NCBI GenBank assembly: GCA_003450735.1
Contig: DMEZ01000014.1
Coordinates: forward strand, 13,172 to 77,171
Origin: Elusimicrobiota bacterium
GTDB taxonomy: Bacteria; Elusimicrobiota; Elusimicrobia; UBA1565
Direction: 5' to 3'
DNA: 64,000 nt
The position numbers were made by a program, and so were the translations under genes. Under the pieces are notes generated by a model, which saw only the letters and a program-made list of their open reading frames with translations, did no database searches and was not told where the DNA came from. Position 1 is the stretch's first letter; each line of letters opens with the position of its first letter. This document shows, piece after piece, positions 48,657 through 56,881 of this stretch.

Positions 48657-50763
48657 TCAGCCGCCCGCCGGAGAGGGACAGCCCGGAGACGGCGAGCTCG
48701 AAGGGCAGTTCGGGGTCGGGCTCGAAGCTGCGCACGAAGCGGGCGTGGCGGCCCAGCAGGGCCGTCGGGAAGGGGATCCCGGCGACGCGCACGGCCTTCA
48801 CCGCGACCTCGAGCGAACGGCCGTCCTGGGCGAGCGCCGCGGAGGCCGCGGCCGAGAGAGCCACCCCCTTGAGCCGGCCCGACACCGCGACCATCCCGCG
48901 GTCAATCTCCACCGCCGCGGGCTCGAAGCCTTTCACGCGGAGCTTCAGGAACTCGGCCAGGGCCTCCCGGCGCACCGACGCCGAGAGGAGCGTGAGCTTT
49001 TTCATCGACAAAAAGCGGAACTCGTTGAGGGTGGGGGTCGGCCCTTTCGAGTCGATGGGGATGAGAGCCAGGTCCTCGAGCTCGGCGGAGAGCCCTTCGA
49101 TGACCAAGCCCCGGATGGAGAGCTCCCCAGCCGTGAGCGTGGCCCGGGGATAGACGCCGCGCGCCTCGTCGAATCGGCCGAAGTCGACGCTCATGTCCTT
49201 GGCGGCGACGTTGCCCTCCTCGAAATAATCGAAATGCGCCCGGGCCTCCCGGATCGGGGCCTGGGCGAGCTTCCGGCGCTGGAACAGCACGGCCTCGGTC
49301 CCGTCCGGCAGGGGGAAGCGGCGCAGCTCGCCCCAGCCCTTCTGGAACCAGGTGGTCGGATCGAGCATGAAGCGCTGGACCTCGGGGAGCTGATTGACGA
49401 CGTCGGCCGGCCCCAGCGAGCCGGTCTTCACCACCACGAACTCGGAGAACTCGCAGAGCCGCCGATTGACGCCGCGCTCGTGGAGGCGCGGGAAGCCCAG
49501 CCGCTTGATCGCCCAGTCGAAGGCGGCCCCGTTGTAGGAGGCATGGTTCGCGACCAGGGAGAGGTCCGAGACCGGAGCCGTCTTGTCGCGGGCCTCCTCG
49601 GCCGCGCGCAGGAGCTCGTCGATCCTCCAGTTTTCGGCCGCCGGCCGGCGGCCGCTGAAGAAGGAGACGCTCAGGGGGATGGGCGCCTTGAGCGACAGGG
49701 GGCCGACCCAGCCGCGGTGGTAGTTCGCGGCCGCGAAGAGCTGGAAGGCGCACAGCCCTCCCAGAAGGGCCTTGGGCCAGAGCGAGGCGCACAGGATCGC
49801 GAGGGGCATCATCCCGGGCAGGAGGAAGCGCAGCTGCCGGTTGGGCACCACGGCCCAGAAGAGGTACGCGACGGCGAACCAGGCGATGAGGACGCCCTTG
49901 TCCTTCGCGTCCCGGCGCACCGACGGGACGACGAGGGCGATGAGCCCCAGAACGAAGAACGGGAAGTCCATGCCCGAGGCCATCTGGGACAGGTAGCTGA
50001 AGGCCGCGGCTCCGCGCCAGACGGGGACCGCCTGGTCGGCGGACGCCTCCACGAGGCGCGGCAGGAGCACGGGCCACTGGTTGAGGTACCAGGGCAGGAA
50101 CAGAGCGAAGCACAGCGCGGCCGAGAGCAGGGCGTTGCGGCGCCTCTCCGGGGAGAAAGCCGACCTCAGGACGACCCACGCGGCCGGGAAAAGATAGGAG
50201 AACGCGCTCCATTTGGTCAGCATGGCCGCGGCGCAGGCGCAGGCGAAGGCGAGAGCGGGTCCCCGGCGCTCGAGGGATTCCGACTCGATGAGCGCCCAGT
50301 AGGCCGCGGCGACCCAGGCGGCCAGGGCGAGGTCGATGAGCTGGCTGCGGTAGAGCAGCTGCGTCTCGGGGATGCAGGTGAAGAGGACGGCGGCCGCCGC
50401 TCCCCGCCACTCCCCCGCGAAGCGCCGCCCGAGGCCCCACAAAGACACGCTCAGGAGGGCCAGGTAGAACCAGTTCGCCCAGAGAGCCTTCTGCGCGTCG
50501 GCTCCGCCGCCGAACGGGAGCAGGGAGGCGTAATAGAGCGGCGGGAAGGGCGGCATCCCGGATTTCGGCTTCTGGCTCCAGAACTCCGAGAGCCGCCCGG
50601 CCCTCGCGGCGTCCCGGAGGTCGAGGGCGGTCTCGAGATGGACGGCTTGGTCCCAGGCCGGGGGCCGCGTCTCCCGGCGGTTCCAATCGGCGAGCAGCCA
50701 GGCCTGGAAGCCGAGCAGGAGGGCGAGGGCGGACAGGGAGCCCCAGAGGGCGGTGTTCTTCAC
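48634..50763 (-). CDS. ArnT/PMT-like GT-C glycosyltransferase with C-terminal DUF2993/LmeA-like domain
   Basis: A 709-residue protein from GTG 50763. The N-terminal ~400 residues have about eleven helices and a GT39/GT83-like first loop (RPPAWDQAVHLETALDL), then KSGMPPFPPLYYASLLPFG and YRSQLIDLALAAW. From about residue 500 the chain is soluble; the last ~180 residues resemble DUF2993/LmeA lipid-binding domains: LTAGELSIRGLVIEGL, FLSMKKLTLLSASVRREAL, VEIDRGMVAVSGRLKGV and a final FELAVSGLSLSGGRLTI. An upstream ATG at 50814 would overlap the opposing gene's promoter and start, so the GTG after the TATAAT box is preferred. The fusion suggests the enzyme handles a lipid donor or acceptor; this is inference. 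Confidence 0.72.
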   Translation of the reverse strand: MKNTALWGSLSALALLLGFQAWLLADWNRRETRPPAWDQAVHLETALDLRDAARAGRLSEFWSQKPKSGMPPFPPLYYASLLPFGGGADAQKALWANWFYLALLSVSLWGLGRRFAGEWRGAAAAVLFTCIPETQLLYRSQLIDLALAAWVAAAYWALIESESLERRGPALAFACACAAAMLTKWSAFSYLFPAAWVVLRSAFSPERRRNALLSAALCFALFLPWYLNQWPVLLPRLVEASADQAVPVWRGAAAFSYLSQMASGMDFPFFVLGLIALVVPSVRRDAKDKGVLIAWFAVAYLFWAVVPNRQLRFLLPGMMPLAILCASLWPKALLGGLCAFQLFAAANYHRGWVGPLSLKAPIPLSVSFFSGRRPAAENWRIDELLRAAEEARDKTAPVSDLSLVANHASYNGAAFDWAIKRLGFPRLHERGVNRRLCEFSEFVVVKTGSLGPADVVNQLPEVQRFMLDPTTWFQKGWGELRRFPLPDGTEAVLFQRRKLAQAPIREARAHFDYFEEGNVAAKDMSVDFGRFDEARGVYPRATLTAGELSIRGLVIEGLSAELEDLALIPIDSKGPTPTLNEFRFLSMKKLTLLSASVRREALAEFLKLRVKGFEPAAVEIDRGMVAVSGRLKGVALSAAASAALAQDGRSLEVAVKAVRVAGIPFPTALLGRHARFVRSFEPDPELPFELAVSGLSLSGGRLTIGPSAP

Positions 50764-50773
50764 GGGCCGCCGG

Positions 50774-50795
50774 ATTATATTAATTTTGCTAGAAT
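50774..50795. promoter_or_regulatory. Compact bidirectional promoter
   Basis: On the minus strand TATAAT (50779-50774) ends 10 nt before GTG 50763. On the + strand TGcTAGAAT (50787-50795) ends 9 nt before GTG 50805. The two -10 boxes are only 10 bp apart, so each lies in the other's -35/spacer region. Confidence 0.6.
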
Positions 50796-50804
50796 CCCCC
50801 CTCT

Positions 50805-51863
50805 GTGAAAGCACTCATCCTCACGGGCGGACAGGGCCTTCGTCTGCGCCCCTTCACCTGCGAGACGCCCAAGCCGCTGCTCCCGGTCGCGAACGTCCCG
50901 TTCCTCCTCTATCAGTTCCAGCTGCTGAGGCGGCACGGCGTCCGCGAGGTGCTGCTGGCCACCGCCTACCGCCCCGAGGCCTTCCGCCGGGCCTTCGGAG
51001 ACGGGCGCAAGGTGGGCCTAAGGATCCGCTACGCCTTCGAGCCCAGCCCGCTCGGGACGGGGGGCGCGGTGCGCAAGACCGCGGAAGGCATCGACCGGAC
51101 GCTCCTCGTGCTCAACGGGGACGTCCTCAACGACCTGGACGTGGGAGCGTTCCTCCGCAGCCACCGCCGCAGGAAGGCGGCGGCCTCCATCGCCCTCGTC
51201 CGGGTGAAGGACCCGACCCTGTACGGTCTCGTCGAGACCTCCCCGGAGGGCCGCATCCTCCGCTTCCTCGAGAAGCCGACCTGGGACGAGGTCACCTGCA
51301 ACACGATCAACGCGGGAGCCTACCTCTTCGAGCCTTCCGCCGTGGCCCGCATCCCTCCCGGCGTACCGTACTCGCTCGAGCGCGGGCTCTTCCCCTCCCT
51401 GCTGGAGGCGGGCGCGCCTTTTTACGGCTTCGTGATCGGCGGCTACTGGATGGACATCGGCACCGTCGAGAAGTACCTGCAGGTCCACCTGGACATCCTG
51501 GGGGGGGCCGTCCCGCTCGAGCGCGCGCTCAGGCGGCGCGGCCGCTTCCTGCTCGAGCCGGGCGCCCGGCTCGCGGCCGACGCCGCGCACGACGGGGAGG
51601 GCCGCGTCCTGATCGGCAGGGGCGCGCGGGTGGCCCCGTGCGTGCAGTTCTCGGGCTCCGTCTGCGTGGGCCCGCGCTGCGCCATCGCGCGGGGAGCCTC
51701 GCTGGCCGGCTGCGTCGTCCTCGGCGGCTCCCGGATCGGGGAAGGCGCGCGGCTGAAGGACTGCGTGGTCGGACACCGCTGCGTCGTGGAGGCCGGAGCC
51801 TCCATCGGGCCCGGGCGCGCGCTCGGGGACGGGACGGTCGTGAAGCGGTTCTCTCAGCTCTGA
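50805..51863 (+). CDS. Sugar-1-phosphate nucleotidyltransferase (GDP-mannose pyrophosphorylase-like)
   Basis: A 352-residue protein from GTG 50805. The N-terminal nucleotidyltransferase has LILTGGQGLRLRPFTCETPKPLLPV, PLGTGGAVRKTA, LVLNGDVLNDLD, FLEKPTW, NAGAYLF and GGYWMDIGT. The C-terminal ~100 residues form a left-handed beta-helix of hexapeptide-like repeats (VLIGRGARVAPCVQFSGSV, then VCVGPRCAIARGA). This is the layout of eukaryote-like GDP-mannose or glucose-1-P pyrophosphorylases. Its partner 14 bases downstream is a phosphohexomutase, so together they could make GDP-mannose, or another NDP-hexose, from the 6-phosphate. Confidence 0.85.
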   Translation: MKALILTGGQGLRLRPFTCETPKPLLPVANVPFLLYQFQLLRRHGVREVLLATAYRPEAFRRAFGDGRKVGLRIRYAFEPSPLGTGGAVRKTAEGIDRTLLVLNGDVLNDLDVGAFLRSHRRRKAAASIALVRVKDPTLYGLVETSPEGRILRFLEKPTWDEVTCNTINAGAYLFEPSAVARIPPGVPYSLERGLFPSLLEAGAPFYGFVIGGYWMDIGTVEKYLQVHLDILGGAVPLERALRRRGRFLLEPGARLAADAAHDGEGRVLIGRGARVAPCVQFSGSVCVGPRCAIARGASLAGCVVLGGSRIGEGARLKDCVVGHRCVVEAGASIGPGRALGDGTVVKRFSQL

Positions 51864-51876
51864 TAGGGGGTCTTCC

Positions 51877-53274
51877 ATGGAGATTCGGTTCGGCACGGAC
51901 GGCTGGCGCGGCGTGATGGCCCGGGACTTCACCTACGACACCGTCCGCAAGGTGGCCCAGGCCATCGCGGACTACCTCAAGACCAAGCCCCCGAAGACCA
52001 AGGCCAAGCACACCGTCCTCGTCGGCTACGACCGGCGCTTCCAGTCCGAGGCCTTCGCCGAGGAAGTCGCCCGGGTGATGGACGCCAACGGCCACCAGGC
52101 CGTCCTCCTGGCCGAAGCCCTGCCGACCCCGGCCATCAGCCTGCTCACCCACAAGCTCAAGGCCTACGGCGTGGTCGTCACCGCCAGCCACAACCCGCCG
52201 GCCTACAACGGCCTCAAGATCAAGATGGAGGGCCGGACCGCTCCGGAAGCCGTCACCTCCGAGATCGAGTCCTTCCTCGACCGCGCCAACCCGACCCGCG
52301 GCGGCAAGCCCGTCGTGAAGTCCTACAAGAAGGACTACCTGGACTACCTCCGCGCGCGGATCAACCCCGCCGCGCTCGTCTCCCGCCTGCCGGGGCCGGT
52401 GGTCCTCGACTCCATGTACGGCTCCGCCGGGGGCCTGCTCAGCGAGATGACCCGGAATCACAAGCGCATCATCGAGATGCGCTCGGAGCGCGACCCCCTC
52501 TTCGGCGGGGCGAGCCCCGAGCCGATCGAGAAGAACCTCGAGCCCCTCAAGAAGCGCGTGCTCCAGGAGAAGGCCGTCTGCGGCATCGCCCTGGACGGAG
52601 ACGCCGACCGGCTGGCCCTCATCGACGACAAGGGACGCTATCTCTCCCCCTGCCAGGTCTACCCGATGATGCTGGAGTACCTCCTCGGGACGCGCGGCCT
52701 GAAGGGGCGCATCGTCCAATCGGTCTCCCTGGGCTACCTCTCAGGACGCATCGCCAAGGCCTACAATCTGCCCTTCGCCGAGATCCCCGTGGGCTTCAAG
52801 TACATCGCCGCGGAGCTCGCGCAGAACCAGGCCGTCTGCGGCGGAGAGGAGTCCGGGGGCTACGCCTGGAAGGGCGGCCTGCCCGAGCGCGACGGGCTCA
52901 TGTGCGCGCTGCTCTTCCTGGAGATGATCGTCAAGCGCCGCAAGAAGCCCTCGGAGCTGTGGGCCGAGATCGAGAAGAAGTACGGCCCCTCCAGCTTCCG
53001 CCGGGTGGACTTCCACGTCTCCAAGGCGGTCGTCGACAAGGCGGCCTTCGCGGCCAAGATCCAGAAGAAGCTGCCGCAGAAGATCGCGGGGACCGCGGTG
53101 AAGACGACCCTGGTCGAGGACGGCATCAAGATCATCCTCGAAGACGACCACTGGGTGCTCATGCGCCCTTCCGGGACGGAGCCGCTCATCCGCACCTACG
53201 CGGAGTCGGACTGCCCGAAGAAGACGCAGACCCTGCTGGAGACGGCCGCGAAGTGGGTCAACGCCCACATATGA
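51877..53274 (+). CDS. Phosphomannomutase/phosphoglucomutase family
   Basis: A 465-residue alpha-D-phosphohexomutase. All four active-site loops are present: catalytic S104 in VTASHNPP, metal-binding DGDADR at 240-245, sugar-binding GEESGGYAW, and the phosphate-binding [12 protein letters not shown] near the C terminus. It interconverts hexose 6- and 1-phosphates and probably supplies the adjacent nucleotidyltransferase. The N terminus ([16 protein letters not shown]) is also typical. A GlmM-like role producing GlcN-1-P for the PtmE-like enzyme is an alternative. Confidence 0.9.
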   Translation: MEIRFGTDGWRGVMARDFTYDTVRKVAQAIADYLKTKPPKTKAKHTVLVGYDRRFQSEAFAEEVARVMDANGHQAVLLAEALPTPAISLLTHKLKAYGVVVTASHNPPAYNGLKIKMEGRTAPEAVTSEIESFLDRANPTRGGKPVVKSYKKDYLDYLRARINPAALVSRLPGPVVLDSMYGSAGGLLSEMTRNHKRIIEMRSERDPLFGGASPEPIEKNLEPLKKRVLQEKAVCGIALDGDADRLALIDDKGRYLSPCQVYPMMLEYLLGTRGLKGRIVQSVSLGYLSGRIAKAYNLPFAEIPVGFKYIAAELAQNQAVCGGEESGGYAWKGGLPERDGLMCALLFLEMIVKRRKKPSELWAEIEKKYGPSSFRRVDFHVSKAVVDKAAFAAKIQKKLPQKIAGTAVKTTLVEDGIKIILEDDHWVLMRPSGTEPLIRTYAESDCPKKTQTLLETAAKWVNAHI

Positions 53275-53295
53275 GGCCCATTCCTCGTCGAAAAT

Positions 53296-53304
53296 TGGTA
53301 TATT
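53296..53304 (+). promoter_or_regulatory. Extended -10 (TGgTATATT) of metK
   Basis: TGGTATATT lies 34 nt before ATG 53339. A strong AAAAGGAG ribosome-binding site at about 53325-53332 gives a conventional short leader. The leader is too short for a SAM riboswitch and none is seen. Confidence 0.55.
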
Positions 53305-53338
53305 AGGGACACACGTCGGCATCCAAAAGGAGAACATC

Positions 53339-54541
53339 ATGCAGCGTCATGGCCGCTATTACTTCACGTCGGAATCCGTGACCGAGGGGCATCCGGACAA
53401 GGTCTGCGACCAGATCTCGGACGCCGTGCTCGACACCATCTTCAAGGAAGACCCGATGGCGCGGGTCGCCTGCGAGACCTTCTGCACCAAGGGCCTCGTC
53501 ATCGTCGGCGGCGAGATCACGACCGACACCTACGTGGAAGTCGACAACCTGGTCCGTGAAGTCCTCACCGACATCGGCTACGACGACCTGCGCTTCGGCT
53601 TCACGGCCCAGACCGTCGGCGTCCTCAACGGCATCGGCCGGCAGTCCCCGGACATCGCCCAGGGCGTGGACACGGGCGGCGCCGGCGACCAGGGCATGAT
53701 GGTGGGCTACGCCAACCGGGAGACCCCCGAGCTCATGCCCCTGCCGATCATGCTCGCCCACAAGCTCGTGCGGCGCCTCTCCGAGACCCGCCGCGCCAAG
53801 ACGCTGCCCTACCTCGGCCCCGACGGCAAGAGCCAGGTCACCGTGGAGTATCTCGACGGGCGCCCCCTGCGCGTGGACAGCGTCGTCCTCTCCACCCAGC
53901 ACGACGAGAGCATCCTCGACAAGTCCGGCAAGAAGATCACCGAGAAGTCGCGCAAGGAGATCATCGAGACCATCGTCCGCCCGGTGCTCGGCAAGCGCCT
54001 CATCGACGACAAGACGCGCTTCTTCATCAACCCGACCGGCAAGTTCGTGGTCGGCGGGCCGGTCTCCGACACCGGCGTCACGGGCCGCAAGATCATCGTA
54101 GACACCTACGGCGGCTGGGCCCCGCACGGCGGCGGCGCGTTCTCGGGCAAGGACCCGACGAAGGTCGACCGCTCGGCCTGCTACATGGCCCGCTACGTGG
54201 CCAAGAACGTGGTCGCGGCCGGCCTCGCGGAAGAGTGCACCGTCCAGCTTGCCTACGCCATCGGCGTGGCGGAGCCCGTGGGCCTCTACATCAACACGCA
54301 CGGCACGGCGGCCGTCGAGGAGCGGCGCATCGAGGCCCTCATCCGCAAGCACTTCCAGCTGACCCCGCGCGGCATCATCTCGACCCTCAAGCTGCGCCGG
54401 CCCATCTACCGGCAGACGGCCGCTTTCGGCCACTTCGGGCGCACCGAGCCGGGCTTCGAGTGGGAGCGCACCGACAAGGCGCAGGCCATGCGCGAGGAAG
54501 CGGGCCTCGGCTCGCGCAAGGCGCGCGCGGTGGCGGCCTGA
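53339..54541 (+). CDS. metK: S-adenosylmethionine synthetase
   Basis: A 400-residue MetK making SAM from methionine and ATP. Signatures are [20 protein letters not shown] at the N terminus, [12 protein letters not shown] (hexapeptide motif), [16 protein letters not shown], and the glycine-rich [17 protein letters not shown]. The length is normal. Stop overlaps the ATG of a small membrane protein. The numerous radical SAM proteins and methyltransferases in the window are SAM consumers, but metK is a housekeeping gene and no special link is implied. Confidence 0.97.
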   Translation: MQRHGRYYFTSESVTEGHPDKVCDQISDAVLDTIFKEDPMARVACETFCTKGLVIVGGEITTDTYVEVDNLVREVLTDIGYDDLRFGFTAQTVGVLNGIGRQSPDIAQGVDTGGAGDQGMMVGYANRETPELMPLPIMLAHKLVRRLSETRRAKTLPYLGPDGKSQVTVEYLDGRPLRVDSVVLSTQHDESILDKSGKKITEKSRKEIIETIVRPVLGKRLIDDKTRFFINPTGKFVVGGPVSDTGVTGRKIIVDTYGGWAPHGGGAFSGKDPTKVDRSACYMARYVAKNVVAAGLAEECTVQLAYAIGVAEPVGLYINTHGTAAVEERRIEALIRKHFQLTPRGIISTLKLRRPIYRQTAAFGHFGRTEPGFEWERTDKAQAMREEAGLGSRKARAVAA

Positions 54542-54810
54542 TGGAACGCATCGAGCCGACCCGGGCCCTCGCCCTGAAGGTCTGGTGGGCTTTCATGTGG
54601 CGCGCGGTGGTCTTCGCGCTGCTGAGCGGGTTCGTGGTGGGCCTCGTCGTGGGGCTCTTCTCCGTCCTGCTCAAGCTCGCCCCGGAGTCGGTCAGCACCC
54701 TCTCGGGCATCCTGGGCCTCGTGCTCGGCGCGGCGGTCTCCATCGAAGTGATGTACCGCCTGCTGGGCAAGAAGTTCGACGGCTTCGAGATCGCGCTCAT
54801 CCGCGAGTAG
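54541..54810 (+). CDS. Small two-helix membrane protein
   Basis: An 89-residue protein with two hydrophobic segments (AFMWRAVVFALLSGFVVGLV continuing to LLKL; LSGILGLVLGAAVSIEVMY) joined by a short loop, and a C-terminal LLGKKFDGFEIALI tail. ATG 54541 overlaps the metK stop, so it is co-translated. I do not recognise a family. Confidence 0.62.
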   Translation: MERIEPTRALALKVWWAFMWRAVVFALLSGFVVGLVVGLFSVLLKLAPESVSTLSGILGLVLGAAVSIEVMYRLLGKKFDGFEIALIRE

Positions 54811-54811
54811 C

Positions 54812-56131
54812 ATGCCCGCAGGCATGACCAAGACGCGGCCCTTCGGGGCCGCGTCTTGTCTCTTCTTGTCCGCCGCCCTGACCCTCGCCGCCCCGGCGGG
54901 CGCCACCCCGTGGCACGACTTCGGCCCCAGGGCGATGGGCATGGGCGGGGCCGGCGTGGCCCTCGCCCAGGGCCCCGAGGCGGTCTACTGGAACCCGGCG
55001 GGCCTGGGCCAGCTCTACAACGCCGACGGCTTCTCCATGCCCATCGGCCTGCGCACGGAGCTCACCGGGACGGCCCTGCGGGGCGCCAACGACCTCTTCC
55101 AGCTCAGCGAAGCCTGTCGGGGGGGCGGCAGTCTGTGCACGGCCTCCGCGGTCTCCCGGGCGCTCGACGACCTGGGAGGACGGGGGAGCGGAGCCCTCGC
55201 GGACGTCGCCGGCGGGTTCGCCATCAAGATCGGCAAGGCCGCGTTCTTCGCCCTCAACGAGTCCTACGCCGGGGCGACCCCCCGCGCGGACCGCATCAAC
55301 GTCGGGGCCTGCCCCGGCGTCAACTGCCTCTCGAACAACGACTCCGCCCTGATCCTGCGCGGCGGGTCCTTCACCGAGTTCGGGGCGGGCTACGGCCTTG
55401 AGCTCAAGGAGACCGGGCTCCTCATCGGGGCGAACCTCAAGGGCATCCTCGGGAAGGTCGGCTTCGATGAGTTCCGGATCATCACGCAGGACCCCGGCCT
55501 GGGAAAGCTGAGCAACTTCAAGGACAACGCCCGGGTGAGCTTCATGCCGGCCGTGGACCTCGGCCTGCTTTGGGACCTGCGCGAGACCTGGCCGGACCTG
55601 CGCGGCCGGCCGCGCCTGGGCTTGACCGGCCGCAACGTGAACTGCCCCACGTTCTCCCAGCCCGCCGCGGCCAAGGCCGCGGGCGAGACCGACCGGTTCG
55701 CCCTGCAGGGCCAGGCCCGCCTCGGCGCCGCGCTCAGCCCGGCGGACTCCTGGCACCTCGTCGGCGACATCGACCTGACCCATAACAACACCGAGGTCGA
55801 CGGCTTCACGTCCCGCGTCCTGGCTCTGGGCACCGAGGTCGACCTGTTCAACCAGCCGGAGTTCAACCTCCCCCTGCGCTTCGGGCTGAAGAAGAATCTG
55901 GCCGAGAGCTCCTCGGGCCTGACCTTCACCGCCGGATTCGGCCTGAACTTCCTCCACGTCCTCATCGACCTCGCCGGACAGCTCAGCGCGAAGAGCGCCG
56001 ACGAAAGGAGCCTCGGCGTCTCCCGGAGCGCCGCCACGAACCTCGGCGCCTCCTTCCGCTTCGCGATGCTCTACGGCGGCGGGGAGGAACGCGACGGGGC
56101 GGGGCCCCGCCGCCGCCGCGCCGCCGACTAG
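54812..56131 (+). CDS. PorV/PorQ- or TraF-like outer-membrane beta-barrel protein
   Basis: A 439-residue protein with an N-terminal signal peptide ending near ...APAGA (the ATG at 54824 is an alternative start). The mature N terminus FGPRAMGMGGAGVALAQGP, then EAVYWNPAGLGQL, is the hallmark of PorV/PorQ, UPF0164 and TraF_2-type barrels. Many alternating beta-strand segments follow, ending in LGASFRFAMLYGGG with a short basic extension. PorV is an outer-membrane partner of SprA in type 9 secretion; other members have unknown roles. A stable hairpin (54829-54858) covers the signal-peptide codons. The gene starts one base after the small membrane protein. Confidence 0.78.
   Translation: MPAGMTKTRPFGAASCLFLSAALTLAAPAGATPWHDFGPRAMGMGGAGVALAQGPEAVYWNPAGLGQLYNADGFSMPIGLRTELTGTALRGANDLFQLSEACRGGGSLCTASAVSRALDDLGGRGSGALADVAGGFAIKIGKAAFFALNESYAGATPRADRINVGACPGVNCLSNNDSALILRGGSFTEFGAGYGLELKETGLLIGANLKGILGKVGFDEFRIITQDPGLGKLSNFKDNARVSFMPAVDLGLLWDLRETWPDLRGRPRLGLTGRNVNCPTFSQPAAAKAAGETDRFALQGQARLGAALSPADSWHLVGDIDLTHNNTEVDGFTSRVLALGTEVDLFNQPEFNLPLRFGLKKNLAESSSGLTFTAGFGLNFLHVLIDLAGQLSAKSADERSLGVSRSAATNLGASFRFAMLYGGGEERDGAGPRRRRAAD
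54829..54858 (+). terminator. Perfect 13-bp GC hairpin with TTCG loop (terminator or attenuator-like)
   Basis: CAAGACGCGGCCC and its exact complement GGGCCGCGTCTTG flank a TTCG tetraloop, followed by TCTCTTCTTGTC, which is pyrimidine-rich but not a clean T tract. It lies inside the first codons of the barrel gene and downstream of metK. Confidence 0.5.
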
Positions 56132-56133
56132 GC

Positions 56134-56835
56134 ATGCGTCCGGCCGACATCGCCCTGGAGCTCCGCTCGAGGCTCCGGAGCCTGCGCTTCTCGCCCCCCG
56201 TCACCCACGTCTACGACCCCCTGACCTACGCCTGGGGACCCCACGAGCAATACCTGCGCCGATGGGGCGAGGGCCCCAGGGAGATCCTCCTGCTCGGCAT
56301 GAACCCGGGCCCCTGGGGCATGGCCCAGACGGGGGTGCCTTTCGGCGAGGTCCGCCTGGCCCGGGACTGGCTCGGCCTGGACGCCCCCCTGTCTCGGCCG
56401 GACTCGGAACACCCCAAGCGCCCGGTGCTCGGCTGGGCCTGCCCCCGCAGCGAGGTGAGCGGCGCCCGCCTCTGGGGCTGGGCCCGGGCCCGCTTCGGCG
56501 CCCCGGAACGGTTCTTCGAGCGCTTCTTCGTGCTCAACTACTGCCCCCTGCTCTTCCTTGAGCAGAGCGGCAAGAACCGCACGCCCGACAAGCTCCACGG
56601 CGAGGAGCGGACGCCGCTCCTCGCCGCCTGCGACGAGGCCTTGCGCCGCTTCGCCGGCTATTACCGGCCCGAACGCGTGCTCGGCATCGGGAACTTCGCG
56701 CGCGACCGGGCGCGGGAGGCCCTCTCCTCGGCGAACCTCGCCATCGACGTCCTGCCCCACCCCAGCCCGGCCAACCCGGCGGCGAACCGGGGCTGGGCCG
56801 CCCTGGCCGACCGGGCGCTGGGTTTCTCGCCTTGA
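56134..56835 (+). CDS. SMUG1-type uracil-DNA glycosylase
   Basis: A 233-residue base-excision repair enzyme. The active-site block LLLGMNPGPWGMAQTGVPFGEV is diagnostic of SMUG1 (Asn in GMNPGPWG), supported by VLNYCPLLFLEQSGKNRTPDKL and the C-terminal HPSPANPAANRGW loop. It removes uracil and oxidised pyrimidines from single- and double-stranded DNA. SMUG1 occurs in vertebrates and a limited set of bacteria, so it is a useful phylogenetic marker here. It starts two bases after the barrel gene's stop. Confidence 0.92.
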   Translation: MRPADIALELRSRLRSLRFSPPVTHVYDPLTYAWGPHEQYLRRWGEGPREILLLGMNPGPWGMAQTGVPFGEVRLARDWLGLDAPLSRPDSEHPKRPVLGWACPRSEVSGARLWGWARARFGAPERFFERFFVLNYCPLLFLEQSGKNRTPDKLHGEERTPLLAACDEALRRFAGYYRPERVLGIGNFARDRAREALSSANLAIDVLPHPSPANPAANRGWAALADRALGFSP

Positions 56836-56861
56836 CAACCCTTCCGCCCAAGGCCTACACT
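56832..56861 (+). promoter_or_regulatory. Sigma70-type promoter TTGACA-18-TACACT of the kinase gene
   Basis: -35 TTGACA at 56832-56837, an 18-bp spacer and -10 TACACT at 56856-56861, 20 nt before ATG 56882. The -35 overlaps the last codon of the SMUG1 gene. Confidence 0.65.
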
Positions 56862-56881
56862 CTGCTTTGCGGCATCTCTCG

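Noticed and set aside
50764..50814. ATG 50814 as start of the GT-C/DUF2993 gene
   Set aside because: It would place the start over the opposing gene's start and upstream of the gene's own TATAAT box; the extension is not membrane-like.
53280..53338. SAM riboswitch before metK
   Set aside because: The leader after the -10 is only about 30 nt, too short for any SAM riboswitch class.
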